This document shows positions 30,101 through 38,015 of a stretch of 64,000 bases of DNA, in pieces. The notes under the pieces were generated by a model that made no database searches, was not told the DNA's origin, and was given only the letters and a program-made list of their open reading frames with translations. The position numbers and the translations under genes are program-made. The stretch spans positions 744,001-808,000 of the forward strand of contig WKFI01000005.1 of the NCBI GenBank assembly GCA_014872875.1, read 5' to 3'. The DNA is from Paracoccaceae bacterium (GTDB taxonomy: Bacteria > Pseudomonadota > Alphaproteobacteria > Rhodobacterales > Rhodobacteraceae). Each line of letters opens with the position of its first letter. Positions within the stretch are counted from its first letter, which is position 1.

Positions 30101-30810
30101 ATTGCGGGGACTTCGTTGGAATGCCAGACCAAGCCATAAAACGCTTTGCCAAATATTTCACTCGCCCGTGCCACCGGAATTGTGGTCGTGAAAAATTGCT
30201 GGAATGCTTTGGCTGGGTCCGCCACATCGCGAAAAAGACTCAGGCTTTCGCCATCCGCGCCTTTGCCCAGCAGCTCGTTTGCCCCCTCCAGGCGACCCGG
30301 AACCTCCTGGCTACCGTACTCAAACAGACGTAGCCGCGCCGACACCCCAAACCGGAGCGTGTCGCCAATCATACGCTGGTAGAACGTCAGCACGAGCCGG
30401 GCGTTCGAAATCTCGCCAAAGCGTCCCTTTTCGATGCGCAGCTGGTAGATCTTCTGGCCCGACGCGGACGAAATGGCCCGAAATACAAACCGCGCCGTTC
30501 GGCCAAACCGGTGTGCGTCCAGTGTCCAACGTTTGGGGTTATTTCCAGCCGTGGGAACCTGACTGCCTTCCGGCTTGAACAGCGCGGTAATCGTTACCGT
30601 TCTTCGGTCCACGTCGAAGTCAAAGTCCAAATCAACTTCGTGGCCGTCTGTCTCGTCAGCAAAGGCTGCGCCGGCCGAAAAGACGACAGGGGACGCGGCA
30701 CTGGTCTGCAAAAAATGCCGACGGTTCATAACCAAGCCATTTGCACGGGCCGCGGAAGAGGAGGTGTTGTTTGTCGTTTTCCTTTGTTTTCCCAATTTGC
30801 TCTTAGCCAC
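21115..30810 (-). CDS. Giant uncharacterised protein (3231 aa) with Tat-like signal, long helical/coiled-coil middle and beta-rich Gly/Phe C-terminus
   Basis: Single uninterrupted 9.7-kb ORF. MNRRHFLQTSAASPVVFSAGAAFA matches a twin-arginine signal (alternative start at 30729). Middle rich in Leu/Glu/Lys/Ala/Asp. C-term GGSGFFAIEANADGIVGFEAQFEFGGAAAFGFGPLTGQGRLMSGIYVRQ. Confidence 0.88.
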   Translation of the reverse strand: MAKSKLGKQRKTTNNTSSSAARANGLVMNRRHFLQTSAASPVVFSAGAAFADETDGHEVDLDFDFDVDRRTVTITALFKPEGSQVPTAGNNPKRWTLDAHRFGRTARFVFRAISSASGQKIYQLRIEKGRFGEISNARLVLTFYQRMIGDTLRFGVSARLRLFEYGSQEVPGRLEGANELLGKGADGESLSLFRDVADPAKAFQQFFTTTIPVARASEIFGKAFYGLVWHSNEVPAIAEVRLVLHSHLVFSVLPLAVPGNTQLHIGDPALTLQLVTFGWMMPSEAEQNVDTAGKKAAELAGEAEREHYDPDTFELLGTAVRSNANTVMLLGGQGPTVWLTQFGPSPQLQALSEEDESGLQTGVFLLRSESERRDGGALAEAVLPGQFSFYTFSIHEKNKDIKTHGSGLFNELAGRLMLRAEKETGQSNPDFSLSFDADFISTKPQKIETPVGRLVLRGATLSPADDGAKFKREGKRKSDPPAFSDPFARRWGQQVSIVWAIARTERRRLSWLEVNMLLLEHTAGLPDASFSRLTFEPTDLRIIWLPRWVDVEADTLVSTIRLGPELGTRIDLSRATLRAARSDDLLWLGFRFDGVWLAYDEDWQPELVKDNNVCAAPVHNGGSGDDARPLIAIDFPGQHLFEEAVYLPKPEPMPDVDLELTRVWVERATGKINFEPKGETAPTGWFEIDPGKAIQLDEALNRLPDLKTRKTFRFELCRAKVEKEKNARFALCEAKGEKDSKNCTDARPFNQFQSAFWDRSKPKYGARFPADQRIYIGNVGLDVDARALARHVQRQLTRERAPVFLKGMFDRVSETYKAIIARPDDSPEADAVRKVDEDFSAALVVEGLLEQAVPAYQLFRTYYRDEMIAVSVGDGSVDNPGAKHWPKDSRAENVEFVFTLDGNKAPGWLAGANIDFGHLKIRKESLRKAFINQILAYDDTAQIKRQSHDGLMQGRLANPSRLVFRVSCADWAELVRLDRRHLDQPEDAAARVPRSVLPFTLAGLTNFSDFELAVTRRAARIYAPDESGRLDRLSQRTLSVSPGAMLDHLGFESGPFVTSATRLSNIQATLRHPPGPFETAIEIPARLILSPHQDAVVISRSTGRPPDAIFAREEITPPAGQPLWTADFLIEAEDPGLRAVHSPDLRSEALWGRTYGNALQELPNGKVVGLAAAPTRGPVPPWFYGKGADPVGARTVTFLGSGGNPEDLDETGEVSADHAFAYVDQPQVTPTPRDRVAAFCKAFFEASDRADTKNRDARFRTTLDAFDRHELVMLSSGWGLPVLGRRNAADALVSDSSQVEPEPRHRLIDLQDGSALYQPRPLEVTELSLSALGGTLRHDSSFEPPAAALRIGDRQGLFDALSIERWQQWTVLSRDVFSEVTYRGFLFPLGHRASLVKVTQREFLRDPDGGIRAYLRQRKFIRLGKPEKRFPAIFQPFEGRMFPVELLNILTAQTPDIVDPDHAVEVGKVSAQGRIGLTKRNALAFWPRTAPLAEANIRFEMEVDGAKSDLPLIFVDNVTANDHASLAELAAYYNRTPSPDEGAEAAAVDPVRHIRTVRFDGGKRRYAPELKAGSTSLETDHWTLKVSGRFETVGAIGSRTDGYSVLDPQMGNFASNPVMQGADQPPFYPMVDVARIRARQAERLVGTTYGPLRARFDFAFLRDGFPEVEPGAVLPNNASELFLNLVQEDQKKQNMGTKGDNSGGVFRPSGHMVAFSRGLGVLTNDTSLAVPVSDSFAELADWFDHTAASKSDDKQTRNRRLTPSNMGKRGQGQTEKDAADAAVRDIYKKIFDDSAKILGLVSLKDLMEVLEGLQSPNTGMPALDEQIRYGAGQLQEGLVGALDQLPDEARELEQQISNRSADIAGQAAEGAELVRLQVVKPLAQAVEDIRSSWDVLEAKLVEEQQSVAPSDISAITIREIFPELDSGLNALRNALRDSAIQSDAIAFALSLGAVYEAGRRFINALKRSLANPVARIEGAFRERFDALWGIFKTAVNGLPSILESLADAFLKEQRLSLARALPAILVPDERKRMDLVPIRLPSWTPIPAEDLVVSPGVNAAEVNTILARLYADAERLRELVSLPPGEVRGLLGHVIHFALEPDRLKDLFGQSNPARWLLDEFLQTRNYSDIFFDFSSGNFPTERAVSIGQNAETQIRDRLQKLGNDANDVIDGTRTRIEADLVNLKGKLEQEAYDQLEELIIPFVADVLTVAETLLQDVKLLMDQVRRDYAEELAFITQLITTADAFRRSFDEAGQAKTPKPVLEASIDLLEVFIGPVQLGADEICKAANDYLAPLRKIVGYYRPDGLALSDPKRVTTPFEVRPFEWETGPELLYVAYEGGVLPGGKSPATRVYAAQAELKEALEKAYAELPGVKARMQDFVEDVPDEAQERINSFAIMLETDLEEVLPELAKVSSALAVAHGDMVLADRGAVQLRKQLRAIDELDLCSTDLEAFFDTASRLPSDIQSFAARYPKVLGALETSATAVATAVDRLFGGSLPWVALSGLVTKAAVETDYFEGLVADARKTAKDYSVQLSRLEHSTTIHVAGLLKDVVGVLRAQSQSLTDLVKELVEIQNVPWVRQLAVFDGLDANLRELEKVGPYLKDLEQELGTIAGRAGQTDPANFARLQDLRAPLENGPPPLQFVGVKIDTTFDPKQELAEIREITLQAEAEFDKLVAHLRSELRRAETAVLSELDVFVKDYILTPKVSIGDDNYSLAGFYDEAIKLRTTLVGQTPEVLADTLTKEIAVRPAPHHFGLDGFSPAPTNEIPTLANDALAADAAWLKHLIEKKGKPLSDPKQRRFLTSFITQWSNEASAPILIGKQAANVLSEILRGDIMRFVDLAAIRAQIEDYLLDLVPSEIQMRYRYGVPLGDPVTKATGGIFAPAKKTRLDVRTGIVIKLNRFQPSIEFSSKGTIGAFDIKLVGDAFDALTLKFKGATFETSGGSKPRFDITYDDYVIGTELQFLQDLQSILSPSEGSGAFILPRFDLPGVEAGYSMNLGMFSIGAASFFNIALRTSAILPFGPGAARFRAALSSRSNPFTISYLPFGGSGFFAIEANADGIVGFEAQFEFGGAAAFGFGPLTGQGRLMSGIYVRQITLASNQKLTEITGTFYIGGSARIWIFGFGASLSVRLGMVNGNMSGEAVFTYSFSIGFKDFDFSVTVWKQEGEGFSGQAHASLLGPGGTRFAGGDGTGSDAPLVETDALCPDKDFGSYLDKTFDDVPNSRDFF

Positions 30811-31444
30811 ACACTAAAAATGAATTGCTGCCTAAACCAATAGGTGATCGCCAAGCGACTCTTTCAAGCTGCGGTCGTTTGCCTCATTTGGCAACGATTC
30901 GTTTGGGTCGGAAAATCACCTCCCCGTTCAGCTATCAATCCTATGACGGAGTGAAGTTTGTTGCAGAGGTGAGAGGCGAAAACATACCCCCACCGCCGGG
31001 CCTTGAACGAGGCGAAAAGCAAGTCGCGTGCCTACACCCTAACCGGATCCCAGCGCACAATCCCGTCCCAATCGCTTCAGTCTGCGGACCTCATCAGGGC
31101 CCAGTACAATGCCTGCGCCCAAAATCGCTCCGTGCAAGTTCGGTAGCAATATTGCAAGGCTGTTCCCAAGGTCTTCCAGTCATTCAGCGCCCCGGTCGCG
31201 CTCGTGATTTACTGGCCATGAGTCCGGATCCCGATAACCTTGGGCTCAAGGGCTTGTTCGGGGAACCGCTGGACCCCACCGAAATCAGCAAACGCGCAAG
31301 TCTCATTCGGAAAACCGCAAGCGTACCAAACGCGGCCTTGCCCGTTCACGGCAGCGGACGCCATGAAAGCTGCGGATTGACTGCCGTAGTTAGGACGGCA
31401 GGCTGTGCGACGGGTCGCGCAAAACTGCTAAGTTATTGAAAAAT

Positions 31445-31620
31445 GGCGGTGCTGTCAGACGAAACCGAACCAGTCTCTGCTAGGCCAGTAGCGCTGCCCC
31501 TTGTCGCGCGCCAAGTTCGCGCCACTCGGCAAGTGCGGCGCTGCGTGTCAGCTTGAAGGTGTCTCTGCTGGCGAGCTCTCTTTACTGGTTGAAATGGTTG
31601 TAGACAGAAGAATGCGCAAG
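31445..31620 (-). pseudogene. Terminal fragment of an IS6-family element
   Basis: GGCGGTGCTGTCAGACGAAACCGAACCAGTCTCTGCTAGGCCAGTAGCGCTGCCCC...CGCGCCACTCGGCAAG...CAGCTTGAAGGTGTCTC aligns with the left end of the copies at 455 and 11862. Confidence 0.75.
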
Positions 31621-32298
31621 CGCACCGGACCAAATCCTGATCCGGGCACTCGGCGATGCCCATCGCTAGATGAAGAGGCTGACGTCCGGAACCACCCTTC
31701 GAGAGTTGGCGAGCAGGAAAGCAAGTCACAGGCTTACATCCGAACGCGCTCCCAGCTCGCAATCCTGACGCCGTCGATTCAGCTTGCCATCCTCAAAGGC
31801 ACCCAACCAGTCGTCCTAAGTCTGCAAAAGATCATCCGCGCGCCAGTACCCCTCGATTGGGATGCGCAAATGCGCTCTACAGCTTCAGTGTCTCAACCTA
31901 ATCAGCGAAATGCGTTCCCTGCTCAGGTACAAGAAATCCCTGCAAGGCTCCTAAAAATTCCCTGTTTTTGATTTAGGAAAATCTCCTGTAAACAACTGAT
32001 GTATAGATATCTTTTGGGGCACAACCCCCGCAAACAGTAGTATTTTGCGCCAAGTTCCCTGTTGATTTCCCTGAAAGCAGGGAAATACGGCAAACGAAGC
32101 GCCAGATGGTGGCAACAGAGACTTCGGGCCAAACTGGGACAAAAGTGCCGCTCGGTTATCGTCTCTGGAAGACAGGCAATCCGATAACCCCCGGAACACG
32201 CGAGAATTCCGAGCCGGCGCGAACTCCGGTCAAAAACAAGGAATGTGAGTGGCGGAGGGCAAGGGACTGGCGTCGAACCTTCTCTGCTTCTAGCGAAT

Positions 32299-35200
32299 TT
32301 ACCGTCGCTCAAAGCGCAGTCGAAGCGAGCCGCGTCCAACTACGGAGAACTGAGCCTGTGTTTCCTTATCCATCGGGTTGGGCAGTTCGAAAACGCACCA
32401 GTTTTCGGGCGAAAATACATGGGGAACATATAGGATCCGATATCGTCTGCGGCCGGTTCGGGAGGCAGAGCTAGCGACGCGGAGTTCGTTGGAGGTCAGT
32501 TCGAATTCGCAGCCATCCTCCAAAGTCGACTTCACCTCAAACATCCAGTCGACCGACGGTGTCTGTACGAGAAAATCGTAACCGGCTGAATCGTCACCTT
32601 CGCCGCCGCCAAAGAACTTCGTTCTATTCTCCGATACCCACGAGCTTTCGTCGACGGCGTCGGGAAACCGTCGCTTCAGATACTGAAAAGCCAACCATTC
32701 ACTGGCGACACCCATTGCGACCTTCTGCGTTTCTGTCAGTCGGGCGGCGCGTTGACCCCGTTTGCCTCCCCCGCCGTTGCCGCCATCGGCGTCCGATCTC
32801 GACGCCCCATCAAATGGCACCAACCTGGTTCGCTGACGACTCCGTGCGAACCAGCTATCGTCGGATGCCATCGCGGCCTCGGCAATGTTCTGCATGGCTG
32901 CGGCAAATGAGGGATCACCTGAATCAAGGTCTTGTCCGGCAAATTGGATGATCCGCTTCCGACGGTCGCGTTCTTGTTGCTCTCTATCCTTCCGCTCCTG
33001 TTCCTCTCGTACAGCGCTCTCGTCCAGCCCAAGGCTTCCTGGATCAATGTTTGCAGGCATTTCATCGGGCCAGATTCCGGCGCGCTCGCAGAGAGCTGCG
33101 ACACGGTCCGAGTTGATGGCATCGAAGTCAAGCAGGCCTGCATTCTCGACCAAGCGCACGACCTCCTGTGCCTCTCCTCTTTCCCAGACCTCCGGAAGAT
33201 CAATATGGTTCTTGCGGCACCACGCCCCTATTACGGGTTTGGCTTCGCCCGCAAAGGCGCGAACCACTTTGCGGTTCTCGCTGATCGTCTTCTCGAAAGG
33301 CGGAAGTTGATATTGCGGTACCATCCCCACCGCCGCAGCAAAGGATGTCTCCACATGCTCGACGACAATCTGTCGGTCGAGCGTCTCAAAGTCGACGACC
33401 CAAGCTGGTTCAAACGGGATGAACTTCAGTTCGCGTCTTGAAAGGTAAGTCGAAAGGTCTTTACCGAGCCGGTAGTCATCTAGATGCAGCCGCCGTAGTC
33501 GGTCCCTTAACGTGGGCGCCATCTCACGCAAAAAAGCTTCGAAGGTGGCTCGCAATTCCACGTCGCTTGATAGGGTTTCCTCACCGAGCGACAGGAGCGC
33601 TCGGTTGAACTGTCCGTAGTTAAGGTCAAGCGCTGTCGCAATTGACCGCCGATCAGGATTATCCTCGCATGCCGCGAGCAGGTCGGCGACAGCAGGAGAT
33701 TTCGTTGAAAGATGCGCCTCCAGCCAAACCCGAAGTTTGAATTCAGCGCCTTGATCCTTGGCGGCATCGGCGAGGTCCCGAGCAAGATCGACATTTTCAA
33801 AGTATGCGACGACCGGAATGACCAAGTGAAGTACGTGCGCTAGGTCAGTCCGCATCCCAGCACGCATGTCTTCGATTATTCTAACATCACATCCAAGCGC
33901 AGAAGCGAGTTCGATATCGGTGGGTCGTTCTAGAGAGCCATCAGGGTATCCCGGCGCAAGCCTAAGAAGGGCCAACTCGAGAGATCGAAGTCGAGTGTCG
34001 ATAAGTTTGGAGAGTTCGGCCGCAAGGCCCTTTGCCAGTCGAGGCCAGTCAATTGTGATACCGTCCGTCAGAATGAGCGTCGGGTTAGCTTCATCCCGAT
34101 AGGCGTACAACTGCATGTGACTGCCGTTCGCCACTTCCTGGCCAGCCACTGTCAGAGAAATCGATCTGCACCTCCGAACCCTGATCGACCGAATTCGACT
34201 GTCGAGTGTCGTTTGGAGGATACCTCGCTCTAGGTTTTCGCCGATCACTTCGTTGGCAATAACTGCAATTTCAGGAAGCCAATCCAGGCCCATTGACACG
34301 AGATACTCGTCGTCGACCGAAGGTACGAAAACCGAGCCGTCCACCAGCAATCGAACTGATTCACGATCCAGTTTCTCCGCAGAGTAAGCCTCAATCTGCC
34401 CTAAGCTCTTTTCGATGACCCCAAGGTCGACTTCACCCAGCTCAAGTACCGACATGCCTGCTGCTGAAAGAGCCCGCGCCTCAAAGCCTTGCGCGTTTTC
34501 GACGAGGATCACTTTGGTCTGGGCCCCTTCGTCGGCTTCGATCCGGATCAAGTTTCCACGACGATGAACCGCAAGCGGGAGATTGGGTGGCAATTCGGCG
34601 TGGCTTTCGGCGAGTTCTCCCCAAGCCCGACTGTATTGTCGTCGAAAAGTTGCGATATCTCCAGACTGAAGTTTCTCGACGCAGTTTGCCAAGGCAACGA
34701 GGCGAAGCGAGGCTGTTTCGGGGCTGGCCCAATCTTGAAGCCCGAGCCCCTCGCCAAATGCAATTTCGGCGACTTCGTCCCGGTCAACGAGAACCCTCGC
34801 GTCGTCCGAGAGACGCGGCATGAATGCCGGAACACCCGGTCTCTTTGTTCTCGATGCCCAGCATTGGCTCGGTGATAAGAACATGCGCTCTCCGCGCATC
34901 TCTCCCTGCAGCCACTCCTCGGACCGCAAGAAGGCACCTAAAGGCGTGACAATGCGGCGCTCATCCCAATCACGTTCCGATCGACGATAGCGCCCGATCC
35001 TAGCAAAAAAGAATTTGCTGCGGTGACGCGCGATATGGTGGACAAGCAATTCATAGAACGCCTCGCGCAGGTGGTCTGGAAACTCACCGTAATCAATCTG
35101 TCCCGGCAGTCGCCAGAACTCACCCTTAAGCGTATAGTCTTCAGTGTATGGATGATTAAAGGAGGTATGCTGAGCTGACTTTGCCCACTCTTTGGAAAGT

Positions 35201-37629
35201 CCTCGGTCGGCATCTCCGTTTCGCAAAAGATTGTCCCAATGGTACGCGGGCGACCCTCTTTTCTTAACACCGGATGCTAGTTCTTTCAGACCATCGCTCA
35301 CGCCCAAGAGATCCAGAAAAGCACCCCATTTTCGGTTACCTTCTGCAATCGGCAGAACCCACTCTTTTAGTGGTTTGACAAGCTGGTTTCTCGAGCGTCG
35401 ACAGTCCGGTGAGTACTCAGAAGCTTCGCTCAGGAAGGCCTCCAGACGCTTTCCAATTTCAGTCCAAGTACCTGAGAAGACGGCCTTATCAGCTGGCACC
35501 CACCCCCCGATTGCCGGTACGTGTAAGTCGGCATCTTTAACTGCGGATTCCGCACTCTTTCCCGCTGCATCCCAAACACGAAACGCCCAATCGAGAGCGT
35601 CCATACGCCTCTTGTCGCTAGGCGACTTGCCCAGCGCTGTACGCAAACCGGAAAGCGCTTCTAGCGGATCAAACGGTCGAACAAGTCCAGCATCAGACAG
35701 AGCTTTCAGGGTTTCGTCAGACAGAGGGACCTTCTCGTCGAAAAAGCGATAGCCCCTGGTGAGGGAGGATGGCGGTAGAGGAACGTCCCCCTTCTTGCGC
35801 TTGCCGATTTCACTTGCGCCGCGAACGTAGAGACCGCGCCGATCGCCCTCCTCATGCCCACCGGCCGAGCGCAGTTTCCCCGACCGGTCGAGAAGAACCT
35901 CAGTACCGTCGAGGCGATCTAGGTTCACACCAGAAGCCTCGCAGAGCGCGACCAGATCCTTGTAGAATTTCGCCCACGTTAGCGGCTTTGCGGACCGCTC
36001 TATCAGAGATCTCGCATAGATTTCCGCCCAATCCGGGATCTCATCAGGCGATGGCAGGCGAGAATACTGATAGCCATAGCGGCCCCAGCAGCGACCCGCC
36101 ATTTCGCGAAGACGCTCAAGGCGCTCACTATCCAAGTCGCTCGAAGTTAGGTTTATGCCGATATGCTTCACAATCTCGCGCGGTTTCAGCAGCGCGAAAT
36201 TGACCTCGGGCCAGATGGTAACGTTATTGATCTTGGACCATCTTTCGCCGTCCTTGGTCGGAATGATTGGAACAAGGCGAAGGTCTTTCAATTGCAAGTC
36301 CGCAGCCCGGACCGCGCCATCCAGTTTCCTTGCGGCACTTCCGGTCCACGCAATCAGGTCAAAGACACTCCGACCGGGAACATCTATTTGCTCATCTACG
36401 GCGACGAGAGCCCCGGAAAGGCAGGTCTCTGCGACAGCCTCCATTAGGAAGCTGTTGAGCGGAAGATCCAACTCGGTATTGCGTCGGTCGATGTCTGCAA
36501 AAAACGGGGCGTCAATGTGCCCCACGAGGGGCGATCCAGCTTCGCTTGCCATTGGCAAAAAGTTGTAAAGTTGTCCGTTCAAAACGGCTGCGGTGGATAT
36601 GCCTACCGCAACCGAAACAGATGGTTGTCCCTTCCAGTCCAACCAACGCTTCAAAGCGGGGGCTCGGTCGATGCTTTCCCTTACGGCATCAAGGACCCGT
36701 TCCTTGTCGACCTCCTGCTGTACCAGGAGAAAGCGACGCCGTTCTCCAACGTCAATCTCGGAGATCCTCGGGTTCCCTGGGCGCCCCCCCTCCCGCAGGA
36801 TTTTCTGGCGTCTGGTCAGGCGACGGCTACCCGTTCTTTTTCCATCGATTTCAACGTCTATGCGGACTTCCGCGATGCGATCGAGAAAAAGGAGAAGCGG
36901 GTGTTCGAGGTTTGCGATCTCATCGACTTGTTTTCTAACCAGATCCACTGCTGACGAGGATCGCAGAGGAGCAACTACAACCGTCGCAAAACCGGCAGAC
37001 GCGAAGCGTTCGACCTCAGGAGGGATTTCATCTAGCGGCTGCGGTACCAGGTATCGAGGGATTGTCTGCGAGATCCGATCCGCTTCATCTTCCCGAACCT
37101 CCTGATCGAGCAGCTCGGAAAGAATGATGTCACGTATCTCACATGGTTGAGAAAATCGGAAACAGAACCCATCAAACGATTTAGTCGCCCGTTCCTGCGC
37201 TCGTGAGTAGATACGTACATCGTCAGTGATCGCCTCAATACTGCGAAAGCCGAGGCCCTTGTTGCCAATCCCCTCGCCGATCTCTTTTCCGCTGGTCGCC
37301 AGGTTCATGATGGCATTCACATCACGCTCTTTGAAACCGCGCCCTCGGTTGGCTACATAAAGGTAACCTTCGGTGTCCGATATTTTGACGAACCTGATCG
37401 TGATCGCACCGTCTTCACCGATTTCATGAGCATCGTGCGCATTCTGGATGAGTTCAAAAAGTACTCGGTCACCGTATTCAGTCCCAATGACTTCACCGAG
37501 ATTCTTCAGGCTTTCGTAGGTCGAGAGCTCCTTCCGGTGCGCATCGAGTGCGTTCGAAAGAGCATTTCGGGCCTTGATCTTCAGAGCTTCGGAAAGGCTG
37601 TGGGACGCTATATCAGTGGACAGGTTCAA
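32299..37629 (-). CDS. Hsp90/sacsin-like GHKL ATPase with C-terminal DUF3883 (NO VEIN-type, PD-(D/E)xK-like); putative defence protein
   Basis: N-term VIGTEYGDRVLFELIQNAHDAHE...YVANRGRGFKERDVNAIMNLATSGKEIGEGIGNKGLGFRSI (GHKL N/G boxes). C-term GVASEWLAFQYLKRRFPD...SAGYDFLVQTPSVDWMFEVKST (D...ExK). Confidence 0.85.
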   Translation of the reverse strand: MNLSTDIASHSLSEALKIKARNALSNALDAHRKELSTYESLKNLGEVIGTEYGDRVLFELIQNAHDAHEIGEDGAITIRFVKISDTEGYLYVANRGRGFKERDVNAIMNLATSGKEIGEGIGNKGLGFRSIEAITDDVRIYSRAQERATKSFDGFCFRFSQPCEIRDIILSELLDQEVREDEADRISQTIPRYLVPQPLDEIPPEVERFASAGFATVVVAPLRSSSAVDLVRKQVDEIANLEHPLLLFLDRIAEVRIDVEIDGKRTGSRRLTRRQKILREGGRPGNPRISEIDVGERRRFLLVQQEVDKERVLDAVRESIDRAPALKRWLDWKGQPSVSVAVGISTAAVLNGQLYNFLPMASEAGSPLVGHIDAPFFADIDRRNTELDLPLNSFLMEAVAETCLSGALVAVDEQIDVPGRSVFDLIAWTGSAARKLDGAVRAADLQLKDLRLVPIIPTKDGERWSKINNVTIWPEVNFALLKPREIVKHIGINLTSSDLDSERLERLREMAGRCWGRYGYQYSRLPSPDEIPDWAEIYARSLIERSAKPLTWAKFYKDLVALCEASGVNLDRLDGTEVLLDRSGKLRSAGGHEEGDRRGLYVRGASEIGKRKKGDVPLPPSSLTRGYRFFDEKVPLSDETLKALSDAGLVRPFDPLEALSGLRTALGKSPSDKRRMDALDWAFRVWDAAGKSAESAVKDADLHVPAIGGWVPADKAVFSGTWTEIGKRLEAFLSEASEYSPDCRRSRNQLVKPLKEWVLPIAEGNRKWGAFLDLLGVSDGLKELASGVKKRGSPAYHWDNLLRNGDADRGLSKEWAKSAQHTSFNHPYTEDYTLKGEFWRLPGQIDYGEFPDHLREAFYELLVHHIARHRSKFFFARIGRYRRSERDWDERRIVTPLGAFLRSEEWLQGEMRGERMFLSPSQCWASRTKRPGVPAFMPRLSDDARVLVDRDEVAEIAFGEGLGLQDWASPETASLRLVALANCVEKLQSGDIATFRRQYSRAWGELAESHAELPPNLPLAVHRRGNLIRIEADEGAQTKVILVENAQGFEARALSAAGMSVLELGEVDLGVIEKSLGQIEAYSAEKLDRESVRLLVDGSVFVPSVDDEYLVSMGLDWLPEIAVIANEVIGENLERGILQTTLDSRIRSIRVRRCRSISLTVAGQEVANGSHMQLYAYRDEANPTLILTDGITIDWPRLAKGLAAELSKLIDTRLRSLELALLRLAPGYPDGSLERPTDIELASALGCDVRIIEDMRAGMRTDLAHVLHLVIPVVAYFENVDLARDLADAAKDQGAEFKLRVWLEAHLSTKSPAVADLLAACEDNPDRRSIATALDLNYGQFNRALLSLGEETLSSDVELRATFEAFLREMAPTLRDRLRRLHLDDYRLGKDLSTYLSRRELKFIPFEPAWVVDFETLDRQIVVEHVETSFAAAVGMVPQYQLPPFEKTISENRKVVRAFAGEAKPVIGAWCRKNHIDLPEVWERGEAQEVVRLVENAGLLDFDAINSDRVAALCERAGIWPDEMPANIDPGSLGLDESAVREEQERKDREQQERDRRKRIIQFAGQDLDSGDPSFAAAMQNIAEAAMASDDSWFARSRQRTRLVPFDGASRSDADGGNGGGGKRGQRAARLTETQKVAMGVASEWLAFQYLKRRFPDAVDESSWVSENRTKFFGGGEGDDSAGYDFLVQTPSVDWMFEVKSTLEDGCEFELTSNELRVASSASRTGRRRYRILYVPHVFSPENWCVFELPNPMDKETQAQFSVVGRGSLRLRFERR

Positions 37630-37671
37630 TTAGTTGACCTCATCTTTTCACGCGATGAAAGGAAACATAAT

Positions 37672-37998
37672 TCATGAAAGTTCCTTGAGAGTTTTCCCGT
37701 CCTTGCTGCGGCGCCAAGTCTGAGGTCCGCTACAATTTCCGTCCTTGACCACGCCCCCAGCCATGCTCGCGCTTGGAAACAGGTGGTCGCGTGAAAAGCG
37801 ATACAAGTCAGGGTCACTGTCTGGGACGAGGATTCCCTGGCGAACCAGACGGTCACGCTCCTCGCGATCCCGCTTCACGCTAGGGGAGCCATCGCGCATC
37901 GCAGTCGAGTCCTTGCGGACAAGGAAGCCACCGGACTCGGGGCGGCCATAGGCTTGAGCCTTCTGCGGACGCATTACAAACCAATCGTTCTCGCTCAT
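37672..37998 (-). CDS. DUF4357-like domain protein
   Basis: SGGFLVRKDSTAMRDGSPSVKRDREERDRLVRQGILVPDSDPDLYRFSRDHLFPSASMAGGVVKDGNCSGPQTWRRSKDGKTLKEL matches the DUF4357 pattern. Start at MSENDWF. Confidence 0.72.
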   Translation of the reverse strand: MSENDWFVMRPQKAQAYGRPESGGFLVRKDSTAMRDGSPSVKRDREERDRLVRQGILVPDSDPDLYRFSRDHLFPSASMAGGVVKDGNCSGPQTWRRSKDGKTLKELS

Positions 37999-38015
37999 AC
38001 ATTTTCTCTTTCGTT

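Noticed and set aside
30825-31439. 204-aa plus-strand ORF between the giant gene and the IS6 fragment
   Set aside because: Low-complexity-like, no family features or ribosome-binding site seen; probably chance or degraded DNA.
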